64,000 bases of DNA from Cytobacillus eiseniae (GTDB lineage: Bacteria > Bacillota > Bacilli > Bacillales > Cytobacillaceae). Numbering within the stretch: the stretch's first letter is position 1; every line of letters starts with the position of its first letter. Both the position numbers and the translations under genes were made by a program. Below, one piece after another: positions 37,513 through 45,432 of the stretch. Where the stretch lies: contig NZ_JAGIKZ010000017.1 of the NCBI RefSeq assembly GCF_017874625.1, positions 1 to 64,000 on the forward strand, read 5' to 3'. The notes under the pieces were generated by a model. That model was not told the origin of the DNA, made no database searches, and was given only the letters and a program-made list of their open reading frames with translations.

Positions 37513-37548
37513 GTATACTTTATTTAAGGAAATTATTCCTAAAGTAGT
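37513..37548. promoter_or_regulatory. Imperfect palindrome upstream of amidohydrolase
   Basis: TACTTTATTTAAGGAA and TTCCTAAAGTA form an imperfect inverted repeat about 45-75 bases before the TTG start. Its place between regulator and target genes makes it a candidate operator. This is inference. Confidence 0.4.
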
Positions 37549-37591
37549 CCGTTAATAAAAGTGATGTCAAACGAACAAGGAGTTATGAAAG

Positions 37592-38779
37592 TTGTCGCAA
37601 ATACAAATGATTCATGAGTTAACAGCAGAAATGAGAGAGAAAGTGATTGAATGGCGCAGATATTTCCATAAGTATCCGGAGCTGTCATTTCAGGAAGAGA
37701 AAACCGCTCAATTTGTATATGAAACACTGCAAACCTTTGGTAATTTAGAAATTTCACGTCCGACGAAAACAAGTGTGATGGCCCGATTGGTTGGTCAGGA
37801 AACTGGAAAGGTGATTGCACTGCGGGCAGATATGGATGCGCTTCCAATTGAGGAGGAGAACACTTTTGATTATGTATCACAGAACAAAGGGGTCATGCAT
37901 GCTTGTGGACATGACGGCCATACGGCGATGCTGCTTGGTGCGGCCAAATTATTAACTAAATTAAAAGCGCACATCCAAGGAGAAATTCGTTTTTTATTTC
38001 AACATGCAGAAGAATTATTCCCAGGCGGTGCACAGGAAATGGTGAAAGCTGGTGTATTGGATGGAGTCGATCAAGTGATTGGCATTCATCTATGCTCCCC
38101 AATAGAGGTGGGGAAAATCGGGATCTGTCATGGACCAGCAACTTCTGGAAGTGATACATTTGATCTTAAAATTCTAGGAAAAGGCGGCCATTCTTCTGAG
38201 CCCCATGCAGCAGTTGATCCGATTGCCATTGGTGCACAAGTAATCAATAATCTGCAGCATATTGTTTCAAGAAACCTTGATCCCCTTGAAAAACTCGTCG
38301 TATCAGTGACAAAGTTCCATAGCGGAACCGCACATAATGTCATTCCAGATACAGCTATTTTAAGCGGGTCTGTACGAAGCTTTCATCCGGACATTCGTCA
38401 ACAAATTCCAGGATTAATTGAAAGAATTGTGAAAGGAGTGACGGAAGCGCATCATGCATCATTTGAATTGGATTATCATTTTGGCTACAGCTCCGTTGTA
38501 AATAATGATAGAGTCAGAGAAATTGTTGAGGAAACAATCATTGATGTATGGGGGGAAGATACGCTGCGTACGCTGCCAGCGCTAATGAGCGGAGAGGACT
38601 TTTCTGCCTTTTCAGATCAGGTGCCAGGCTGCTTTATCTTTGTTGGTGCCGGAAACAAGGAGAAGGGAATCATCTACCCGCATCATCACCCTCGTTTTAC
38701 GATTGATGAAGATGCATTAGAAATCGGTGTTGAATTGTTTGTCCAATCTTCTTTCAAGCTGTTAGGACAATTGGATTGA
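37592..38779 (+). CDS. M20-family amidohydrolase (N-acyl-amino-acid or peptide hydrolase)
   Basis: Starts at TTG 37592, nine bases after AAGGAG; a nearby ATG is out of frame. The 395-residue cytosolic enzyme shows the M20D layout: metal site DMDALPIEEE, HACGHDGHTAM, FQHAEELFPGGAQEM, HLCSP and a late His in YPHHHPRF. A dimerisation domain interrupts the catalytic domain at about residues 180-295. Relatives hydrolyse amide bonds in N-acyl amino acids, aminobenzoyl-glutamate or IAA-amino acids. The permease gene follows after 59 bases, so the pair probably imports and cleaves one compound. Confidence 0.88.
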   Translation: MSQIQMIHELTAEMREKVIEWRRYFHKYPELSFQEEKTAQFVYETLQTFGNLEISRPTKTSVMARLVGQETGKVIALRADMDALPIEEENTFDYVSQNKGVMHACGHDGHTAMLLGAAKLLTKLKAHIQGEIRFLFQHAEELFPGGAQEMVKAGVLDGVDQVIGIHLCSPIEVGKIGICHGPATSGSDTFDLKILGKGGHSSEPHAAVDPIAIGAQVINNLQHIVSRNLDPLEKLVVSVTKFHSGTAHNVIPDTAILSGSVRSFHPDIRQQIPGLIERIVKGVTEAHHASFELDYHFGYSSVVNNDRVREIVEETIIDVWGEDTLRTLPALMSGEDFSAFSDQVPGCFIFVGAGNKEKGIIYPHHHPRFTIDEDALEIGVELFVQSSFKLLGQLD

Positions 38780-38838
38780 TAGGGAATAGATTTTAATTCC
38801 CTTTTAATAAAAATAAAAAAGTAAAGGGGTGTAAAAAA

Positions 38839-40032
38839 ATGATACATGAACCAGTCATTGCAGCTCTTATTATTTTGGCATTAATCGCGGTAGGAGAAGT
38901 TATATCCATCCTTACAAAAGCTAGGGTTTCTATGTTTCTCGTTGCCATCGTAGGGTATCTCATATTAATCTGGACAGGAATTATCCCAAAGGATTTGATT
39001 GGGGATTCTAAATTTGTTGAAATTGGTGCCGTATTAGGAACAGCGCCCATTATTATTCATATGGGCACATTGATTCCTCTCAAAGTGATACGAAGTCAAT
39101 GGAAGGCCGTGGCCATATCATTGATTGGGATTCTTTTCGGCACAGGGCTCATTCTTCTTTTGATTACGATGATGTTTGGATATCAAACGGCTGTTGCGGG
39201 AGCAGGACCATTAACAGGGGGAGTCATTGCATTTTTGGTAACTGCTGAAGGGCTAAAAGAAGTCGGTTTGGCAAGTCTTGTCGTGATTCCAGCTTTAATC
39301 CTATCCTTCCAGTCTCTGTTTGGTATGCCTCTTTCCGCCATTTTGTTACGCCGGTATGCATTAAAGTTTCAAAAGGCAGTTGATGCTGGAACGTATACAG
39401 CGTCTGCGTTAGAAGCAGGTATAGATAATGGAATGCATGCAGAAAAAGTTAGCGAACATTATTCCAAATGGATTCCGAAAAAATACCAAACCAATCTTAT
39501 CCTTCTTTTTCAATTATTTATCGGTGGGGCGATTGCGGTGGCTCTCGACCAATTTACAGGTGTCCCATATAGTATTTGGGCGTTAGCACTTGGGATTATT
39601 GGCAGAGTCATTGGATTTTATCCAGACCGTGTAATGGAACGGGCGAATGCTTTCACAATCGGAATGGCAGGACTCGTATTTTTAATTATTGCTACTATGA
39701 ATGATACGACATTTGAAATGTTTATCGGTTATCTTCCGGAAATGTTCATGATCATCGCTGTCGGAATTATTGGCATCATTATCGGCGGCTTTATCGGTTC
39801 TAAATTATTTAAATGGGATCCTTTGAAGGGTCTCCCTGTCGCACTTACAGCCACAGTCGGTTTCCCTGGCGATTACCTAGTTTGTGAGGAAGTCAGCCGA
39901 AGCGTTGGAAGAAATAAAGAAGAAGAAGAAATGATCTTAAATGAAATCTTAACCCCGATGTTAATCGGTGGATTTACAACTGTAACAGCTGGTTCAGTTG
40001 TCATTGCGAGTATTTTAATTAAAACATTGTAA
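38839..40032 (+). CDS. Membrane permease, possibly GltS-like, partner of the M20 enzyme
   Basis: Starts at ATG 38839 behind AAAGGGG. The 397-residue protein has about 10-11 membrane helices. Gly-rich helix breaks such as GPLTGGVIAFLVTAEGLKE in the first half and GFPGDYLVCEEVSRSVGR in the second suggest two inverted halves, as in GltS/2HCT-type transporters with re-entrant loops. That classification is tentative; I do not recognise the exact family. A cytoplasmic loop lies at about 180-215. Its place after the amidohydrolase suggests it carries that enzyme's substrate or product. Confidence 0.6.
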   Translation: MIHEPVIAALIILALIAVGEVISILTKARVSMFLVAIVGYLILIWTGIIPKDLIGDSKFVEIGAVLGTAPIIIHMGTLIPLKVIRSQWKAVAISLIGILFGTGLILLLITMMFGYQTAVAGAGPLTGGVIAFLVTAEGLKEVGLASLVVIPALILSFQSLFGMPLSAILLRRYALKFQKAVDAGTYTASALEAGIDNGMHAEKVSEHYSKWIPKKYQTNLILLFQLFIGGAIAVALDQFTGVPYSIWALALGIIGRVIGFYPDRVMERANAFTIGMAGLVFLIIATMNDTTFEMFIGYLPEMFMIIAVGIIGIIIGGFIGSKLFKWDPLKGLPVALTATVGFPGDYLVCEEVSRSVGRNKEEEEMILNEILTPMLIGGFTTVTAGSVVIASILIKTL

Positions 40033-40033
40033 A

Positions 40034-40085
40034 CAAAGAGACGATTCTTGTGCTTCTAAACGAAGCATAAGGATTGTCTCTTTTT
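40034..40085 (+). terminator. REP-derived terminator after permease gene
   Basis: An inverted pair of diverged REP elements (AAAGAGACGATTCTTGTGCT and its partner) forms a long hairpin followed by TTTTT. It begins just after the stop codon and would end the regulator-enzyme-permease transcripts. It shows a REP pair in a working terminator position. Confidence 0.75.
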
Positions 40086-40088
40086 ATG

Positions 40089-40272
40089 ACAAATACTTTC
40101 CCAATATAGTCAATGAAAAAAGTTAATTTTTAAAACAGAAAATTTATCCTAGGTTTCATATGGGTTCAAAAATTTTTTAATCAAACGTTTGATTAAAAAT
40201 TACTATTGGAAATGTTCTCGTAAACAGTAGAGAAGAATATGTTGATTAGAATCTTTGCACTTATTTTGCGAA
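40089..40272 (+). repeat. Dispersed repeat with perfect palindrome, copy C
   Basis: It aligns with 34991-35184 and again follows a REP pair. The palindrome AATCAAACGTTTGATT is perfectly kept while the rest has drifted. Confidence 0.85.
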
Positions 40273-40353
40273 GTTCTTTACTTCTTTTTTTTACATAATG
40301 ATAGGTTCAAAAATACTGAAATTGCTGTATACTATTAGAGAGGAGGTGAGAGA

Positions 40354-40638
40354 ATGATGAACGAAGAAAAAATGGATACTATGTTATCACAATTAATTAA
40401 AATGGTAGGAAACATGCATTCCGATCAGCAAGAGATGAAACAAGAAATGCATCAAATGAAACAAGACCAACTAGGACTTCAAGTACAGTTAGAAAAGATG
40501 GAAACGAAGAGCGAAGAGCGTCATCAAGAGATATTAGCACGTTTTAAAGTTCTTGAAATTGATCAGGATTTCGTATGGGAGAAAACGGTACGGAATGAAA
40601 GAGATCTAGCAAATATTAAGAGACAATTAAGTCAATAA
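40354..40638 (+). CDS. Small coiled-coil protein
   Basis: Starts at ATG 40354, seven bases after GGAGG. The 94 residues are almost wholly helical with heptad-like spacing of Met, Leu and Gln (MHSDQQEMKQEMHQMKQDQ, then LQVQLEKMETK). No membrane or signal segment and no Cys. Similar short coiled-coil proteins are common in Bacillaceae with no known function. Standalone. Confidence 0.7.
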   Translation: MMNEEKMDTMLSQLIKMVGNMHSDQQEMKQEMHQMKQDQLGLQVQLEKMETKSEERHQEILARFKVLEIDQDFVWEKTVRNERDLANIKRQLSQ

Positions 40639-40744
40639 AATTCCAGCCTTATCCTCATATTTCCACATCATACAATTAATTCTACCGGGAAATTTCATCC
40701 ACTTAAAAGATCACTCTGTAAAAAAACAGGATATTTCAAGAAAT

Positions 40745-40782
40745 ACAAAAGGAGAGGTGATCTTACAAACGATCCCTCTCCA
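40745..40782 (-). terminator. Terminator after SPFH/Arc-like genes
   Basis: GGAGAGGtGATC pairs with GATCcCTCTCC; read on the minus strand it is followed by TTTTG. It lies downstream of the frameshifted Arc-like gene. Confidence 0.6.
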
Positions 40783-40809
40783 CTTGATTTTAAAGACTAC
40801 TTTATTTCT

Positions 40810-40970
40810 TCACTCCTGCGACTTCTTCAATCGTCCAGCCTTTTTAGCAGCATCACGAAGAAGGAATTCGATATGGCTGTTTACACTTCTAAATCATCAG
40901 CCGCCCATTTCTGCAAAATCTCATATAATTCCGGGTCTAATCGTAATGGAAAACTTTTTTTCTTAGACAT
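40810..40970 (-). pseudogene. Arc/ribbon-helix-helix-like small gene with frameshift
   Basis: From ATG 40970 the frame reads SKKKSFPLRLDPELYEILQKW AADDL, then stops. Adding one A in TTAGAAG (near 40888) restores RSVNSHIEFLLRDAAKKAGRLKK and a stop at 40810, total 53 residues. That matches a short Arc-type protein family often next to SPFH genes in Bacillus. It begins 12 bases after the SPFH stop, so the two form one transcript. The lesion is in a short A-run and could be a sequencing error. Confidence 0.7.
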
Positions 40971-40982
40971 ATTGCTCACTCA

Positions 40983-41825
40983 TTAATATAGTGTCCCCGT
41001 ATTAATAACTGGTTGGGCTGGTTTTTCAGCAACGATGGCCACTAGCAGATTATTTACCATTTGCACTTTGCGTTCATCATCTAATTCAATCGTTTTATCT
41101 GCTTCCAATTGCTTAATGGCCATTTGTGCCATTCCGACAGCACCTTCAACAATTTTTTGGCGGGCAGAGATGATGGCTGTTGCTTGTTGACGCTGGAGCA
41201 TTGCTTGAGCAATTTCAGTGGAATAGGCGAGGTGCGTCAGTCTTGCTTCAATCACTTCAACCCCAGCCACATTCAGACGGGCTTGTAAATCAGCTGTCAA
41301 TTCATTGGAAACCTCTTCTGCATTTCCTCTTAATGTAAGATCCGCTTCTCCAAACGTATCATAAGGATATTTCGTTGCCACATGACGAATCGCTGTTTCA
41401 CTTTGAATTTCAACAAATTCCTCATAATTGTCTACATCGAATACTGCTTTCGCAGAATCAACCACTTTGAATACAATCACGGCAGCAATTTCAATTGGAT
41501 TTCCTTCCACATCATTTACCTTCAAGCGATTGCTATTAAAGTTACGAACCCTTAGTGACACATTGCGTCGAAGGGAAAGTGGCACGGTCAAGTATAGTCC
41601 ATTGTTTCGGATTGAACCTAAATATTTACCGAAAAAAGTAACAACAGCTGCCTGGTTTGGCTGCACAATCGTAATTCCGCTCGCTAAAAGAACAGCAACA
41701 ATCAGGGCAGGAATAGCAATGAAAAACAGTTCATTCATTAATAGCCATACACCAAGACCAATCAGCACGATAATCGCTAAAATGCCAACAAAACCATTCA
41801 CTTGAAAGACGTTTTTATCCTTCAT
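40983..41825 (-). CDS. SPFH/Band 7 domain membrane protein
   Basis: Starts at ATG 41825; AGAGGAG is ten bases upstream, too close for GTG 41834. The 280-residue protein has two N-terminal hydrophobic helices (about 10-55), then an SPFH domain (VQPNQAAVVTFFGKYLG, GLYLTVPL, VNDVEGNPIEIAAVIVFKV) and a helical C-terminus (LQRQQATAIISARQKIVEGAVGMAQMAI). SPFH proteins form oligomeric membrane platforms. This short type usually sits in the plasma membrane. Co-transcribed with a small Arc-like gene. Confidence 0.88.
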   Translation of the reverse strand: MKDKNVFQVNGFVGILAIIVLIGLGVWLLMNELFFIAIPALIVAVLLASGITIVQPNQAAVVTFFGKYLGSIRNNGLYLTVPLSLRRNVSLRVRNFNSNRLKVNDVEGNPIEIAAVIVFKVVDSAKAVFDVDNYEEFVEIQSETAIRHVATKYPYDTFGEADLTLRGNAEEVSNELTADLQARLNVAGVEVIEARLTHLAYSTEIAQAMLQRQQATAIISARQKIVEGAVGMAQMAIKQLEADKTIELDDERKVQMVNNLLVAIVAEKPAQPVINTGTLY

Positions 41826-41976
41826 TTCAATCACTCCTCTTCAATATCTAACTTATATTATTATGATGTCACTTTTAGAAAAAACTGTAAATCATTTATT
41901 TCCAAATAAAAGAAAGTTGCCAAATACACACCCATGAATTACCATTTAATCAAACACTAAAATGGGGGAAGCTAAT

Positions 41977-42528
41977 ATGTCCAAACGTGCACTAATTAAT
42001 GTTGATTATACAGTTGACTTTGTCGCAGCAGATGGGGCTTTAACATGTGGAGAACCAGGACAGGCATTAGAACAAAAAATGGTTGAATTAACAAAGGAAT
42101 TTATCTTAAATGGGGATTTTACCGTATTTGCGATTGATGTCCATGAAGAGGGGGACCCCTATCATCCAGAAACAAAACTATTTCCTCCGCATAATATCCG
42201 TCATACAAAAGGAAGAGATTTATATGGCGGTTTAAAAGAGTTATATGATGAAAACAAAGATGCGGACCATGTCTATTTCATGGATAAAACAAGATATTCA
42301 GCATTTGCTGGAACGGACTTAGAAATGAAATTGCGTGTGCGAGGGATTGATGAAATTCATTTGGTAGGGGTATGCACAGATATTTGTGTTCTTCATACAG
42401 CAGTCGATGCTTACAACAAAGGATTTAAAATCGTTGTACATAGAGATGCGGTTGCATCCTTTAATCAAGCCGGACATGACTGGGCTTTAGGCCATTTCGA
42501 AGGTTCATTGGGAGCGACGGTGATTTAG
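41977..42528 (+). CDS. Cysteine hydrolase of the isochorismatase/nicotinamidase family
   Basis: Starts at ATG 41977, seven bases after GGGGGAA; ATG 41962 has no ribosome site. The 183-residue enzyme carries the family triad: Asp10 in INVDYTVDF, Lys in MDKTRYSAF and Cys in GVCTDICVLHTA. The metal-binding pattern (DVHEEGDPYHPE) fits nicotinamidases, so it may turn nicotinamide into nicotinate in NAD salvage. Other amide substrates are possible. Standalone with its own terminator. Confidence 0.85.
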   Translation: MSKRALINVDYTVDFVAADGALTCGEPGQALEQKMVELTKEFILNGDFTVFAIDVHEEGDPYHPETKLFPPHNIRHTKGRDLYGGLKELYDENKDADHVYFMDKTRYSAFAGTDLEMKLRVRGIDEIHLVGVCTDICVLHTAVDAYNKGFKIVVHRDAVASFNQAGHDWALGHFEGSLGATVI

Positions 42529-42544
42529 ATTTGAATCGAGAGAG

Positions 42545-42577
42545 AAGCTGCCTGTATAGTTGGGTAGCTTTTTTTTA
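42545..42577 (+). terminator. Terminator after the nicotinamidase-like gene
   Basis: AAGCTgCC pairs with GGgTAGCTT and is followed by seven T. Confidence 0.8.
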
Positions 42578-42654
42578 TGGAAATTAGAAAGTGGTTGGAA
42601 AAATGCGAGAATTGATGCTGAAACTCTTAAATGTTCATTATCAAGGTGGATGCG

Positions 42655-43198
42655 GGCCAAAAGCAGCTGAAGAAATTATCGAAATGTCCATCATCGAAGA
42701 GATGAAGGGCAAAGGTAGCTGAGAAAATTATCGAAATGTCCATCATTGAAGAGATGAAGGCCAAAAGCAGTTGAAGAAATTATCGAAATGTCCATCATCA
42801 AGGAGATGAAGGCCAAAAGCAGCTGAAGAAATTATCGAAATGTCCATCATCGAAGGGATGAAGACCAAAAGCAGCTGAAGAAATTATCGAAATGTCCATC
42901 ATCGAAGAGATGAAGGCCAAAAGCAGCTGAAGAAATTATCGAAATGTCCATCATCGAAGAGATGAAGGCCAAAAGCAGCTGAGGAAATTATCGAAATGTC
43001 CATCATCGAAGGGATGAAGGCCAAAAGCAGCTGAGGAAATTATTGAAATGTCCATCATCGAAGAGATGAAGGCCAAAAGCAGCTTAAGAAATTATCGAAA
43101 TGTCCATCATCGAAGGGATGAAGGCCAAAGGTAGCTGAGGAAATTATCGAAATGTCCATCATCGAAGAGATGAAGGCCAAAAGCAGAAGAGGAAACTC
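42655..43198. repeat. 52-bp tandem repeat, about 10-11 copies
   Basis: The unit contains AAAAGCAGCTGAAGAAATTA, TCGAAATGTCCATCATCGAA and GAGATGAAGGCC. Ten or more copies follow without spacers and with scattered point changes; the last, at about 43160-43250, is diverged. The unit is 52 bases, not a multiple of three, so no frame repeats cleanly and no long frame is open. No ribosome site or gene was recognised in the block. Confidence 0.9.
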
Positions 43199-43270
43199 TC
43201 AAAATGTCCATCATAAAGAATATGAAGACCAAAATTGATGAGGAACTCTCTCAATCAATATCAAACCCAA

Positions 43271-43325
43271 TAAAAAAGAGGCTGTCCATTCAGTCATACC
43301 TTTGACTTTGGGACAGCCTCTTTTC
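43271..43325 (-). terminator. Terminator of the wall endopeptidase gene
   Basis: AAAAGAGGCTGTCC pairs with GGGACAGCCTCTTTT around a 23-base loop. On the minus strand it is followed by TTTTTTATT. It lies 14 bases beyond the endopeptidase stop. Confidence 0.8.
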
Positions 43326-43338
43326 ATATAATCATACA

Positions 43339-44370
43339 TTAATAGAATCGCTTAAATCCATCAAAATGCTTCTGGTAATAAGCATCACTCAGCTTCGTAA
43401 TCATCACACCATTTGATGTGCTCGCATGGATAAATTGGTTGTCTCCGATATAGATGCCCATATGGGAGATGCCCTTTTTATATGTATTTTCAAAGAAAAC
43501 TAAGTCGCCAGGCTGTGGAGTGTCCACATAATAGGAACGGCTATAATAGCCTTCAGATGATAATCGATTGATCGCTTTTCCAGTCTTGTTAAAAACATAA
43601 TGAATAAATCCGCTGCAATCAAAGGCATCTACACTTGAGCCGCCATATTGATAAGGAGTGCCGATCAGCTTGATTGCCTCGGTTAATAAAGGCATATCTG
43701 TATTTATGACTTGCTCACTGTCAGCTGGCTTCTGTTCAACAGCTGGTTTCTCACTTCCATTGATCAGTAATTTTTGTCCAGCATAAATTAAATCGGATTT
43801 TAAGTTATTAAGGCTTTGCAGCTGCTGAACGGTCATTCCAAATTGTGAAGCAATGCGTGACAAGCTATCGCCACTTTTTATGATGTATTCTGTCTGATTA
43901 TTGTTTACCGTAGGTGCTGGCAGCTGTTCTTCTGCAGGTGCTGTCGGTGGTGGTGTGGCAGACACTAAAGATACCTTCAAGCTTTGCCCTGGATAAATAC
44001 GATCCGATGTTAAGTTATTCCAAGCGATTAAGTCATCTAATTTGATGCTGTGTTTTGCAGCAATTTTGCTAAGATTGTCCCCTGAAGCGACTGTATACGA
44101 TTGTGCCGTTTGTGATAACGTGGCAACGGCAGTCGTTTTCTGAGCAGTAGGGGCAATAGGTTGTACAATTTTTAGTGATTGGTTGCTAGCTAAGAAATCA
44201 CTTGTTAGATTGTTTAAAGATTTAAGTTCCCCAATTGTCGTATGATGCTTTTTAGCAATACTTGAAAGTGTATCCCCTTTTTGTACCGTGTAGGTAGAAG
44301 CAAAGGCACTTGTTGTAAAACTTGCTGATAAAAGAGCAGCAGTTGCAATAGTCGCGACTTTTTTCTTCAT
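43339..44370 (-). CDS. LysM-NlpC/P60 peptidoglycan endopeptidase (LytE/LytF type)
   Basis: Starts at ATG 44370; GGAGGG is about 12 bases upstream, a little far. An upstream in-frame ATG at 44409 would need that site inside its own codons. The 343-residue secreted protein has a signal peptide (about 1-26, ending AFA-S), three LysM domains (YTVQKGDTLSSIAKK, YTVASGDNLSKIAAK, YIIKSGDSLSRIASQ) that bind peptidoglycan, and a C-terminal NlpC/P60 domain with Cys in DCSGFIHYVF and His in SHMGIYIG and FIHAST. It should cut the D-Glu to diaminopimelate bond of wall peptides, as LytE and LytF do. Confidence 0.93.
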   Translation of the reverse strand: MKKKVATIATAALLSASFTTSAFASTYTVQKGDTLSSIAKKHHTTIGELKSLNNLTSDFLASNQSLKIVQPIAPTAQKTTAVATLSQTAQSYTVASGDNLSKIAAKHSIKLDDLIAWNNLTSDRIYPGQSLKVSLVSATPPPTAPAEEQLPAPTVNNNQTEYIIKSGDSLSRIASQFGMTVQQLQSLNNLKSDLIYAGQKLLINGSEKPAVEQKPADSEQVINTDMPLLTEAIKLIGTPYQYGGSSVDAFDCSGFIHYVFNKTGKAINRLSSEGYYSRSYYVDTPQPGDLVFFENTYKKGISHMGIYIGDNQFIHASTSNGVMITKLSDAYYQKHFDGFKRFY

Positions 44371-44493
44371 TTTTCTACCAACCCTCCTAAAATAGTCTAT
44401 ATTATGCATATTTTATCATAGAAAAGGGTTTCTGGCAGTAGTTGTTGGATAAAAAGGAGTGAAGAAAGGCTGTGAGAAAGTGAATCATAAAGT

Positions 44494-44559
44494 AAAAACT
44501 CTTATTTAGAATGTTTTTGCTAGAGGAGCAAATAAAAGGATTCTAGAATAAGAGTTTTT
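44494..44559 (-). terminator. Terminator after the oxidoreductase gene
   Basis: AAAACTCTTATT..AGAAT pairs with ATTCTAGAATAAGAGTTTTT around a long loop. It lies just past the stop at 44573 on the minus strand. Confidence 0.6.
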
Positions 44560-44572
44560 CAGGTGGTTTGTT

Positions 44573-45430
44573 TTATTCCAGCGAGTTAATTTGTTCAATC
44601 AACTTGATGATCTGAGCTGTTTCATCAAGGGACACAGGAGATTTACTAGTATTAAAAAATGCTATGATTTCAACTAATAGATTTCTATAATAAGGTTGTT
44701 CATCTTGCCAAAGCTTAAATGTTTCTATCTGCTCTTTATAGTGAATAATGCCGCCAAATCGGTTATGCCAATCATAATCTCCTCGAAAAATCACTTGGCG
44801 ATTAGTAGCAAAGGTTAAATACAACAGCTCATAGTTCTCATATTTCTCTTTTTTGATCGTTACGATATCTGTTCCAAAAAGGGTGACAATCATTTCTAGC
44901 GAATGAATGCCGTACCAAAAATAACCGGGCATAGCTTGCTGCTGTGGCAATGGCCCGTATATATACGCACTAACGATATCGCTCGTCTCTTTATTTGTAA
45001 TCGACTGGGCATACCGTAAGGAGGAAGAACTCATGATTGGTGTCTGAAAGTTTTCACTTAGCTCGACTACGGTCTTTAATTCATCACTACTCATTACAAT
45101 CGGTTTATCAATGAATATCGGCTTCTTGTAGTGGACGATATTTTTTAACCAAAGCAAGTGATTTCTGCCATCTACAGTCGCTAATAGAACTGCATCCACA
45201 CTTTTCATGAACAGATCAATATTTTCTACAATTTTCACTTTGTATTTATTTTCAACGATCTCTTTATAATGTAGAAAACGGTCTCTGCTAATCGGCAAGT
45301 CTTCTGAAAAGACTGGAAAGGCATGTGTGATTGTCCCGCCAGCAACATGGTGGGGATCACTTGAATCATTCAGCAATCGCGTGAATATTTCACTATGGGA
45401 TGTGTCTAATCCGATTAATCCAATTTTCAT
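44573..45430 (-). CDS. Gfo/Idh/MocA-family oxidoreductase
   Basis: Starts at ATG 45430, eight bases after AGGAG. The 285-residue enzyme has an N-terminal Rossmann domain (KIGLIGLDTSHSEIF, AVLLATVDGRNH, KPIFIDKPIV). The family's conserved Lys is in DKP. A C-terminal alpha/beta sheet domain includes HSLEMIVTLFG. It should oxidise or epimerise a sugar, inositol or related compound with NAD(P). It is slightly shorter than the usual 330-390 residues. The gene follows the regulator with a two-base gap, so the two are translated together. Confidence 0.8.
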   Translation of the reverse strand: MKIGLIGLDTSHSEIFTRLLNDSSDPHHVAGGTITHAFPVFSEDLPISRDRFLHYKEIVENKYKVKIVENIDLFMKSVDAVLLATVDGRNHLLWLKNIVHYKKPIFIDKPIVMSSDELKTVVELSENFQTPIMSSSSLRYAQSITNKETSDIVSAYIYGPLPQQQAMPGYFWYGIHSLEMIVTLFGTDIVTIKKEKYENYELLYLTFATNRQVIFRGDYDWHNRFGGIIHYKEQIETFKLWQDEQPYYRNLLVEIIAFFNTSKSPVSLDETAQIIKLIEQINSLE

Positions 45431-45432
45431 TT

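Noticed and set aside
40757-40966. Plus-strand 69-residue frame
   Set aside because: It is the reverse of the frameshifted Arc-like gene and its terminator.
42655-43198. CRISPR array
   Set aside because: Units are contiguous 52-bp repeats without unique spacers, and no cas genes are nearby.
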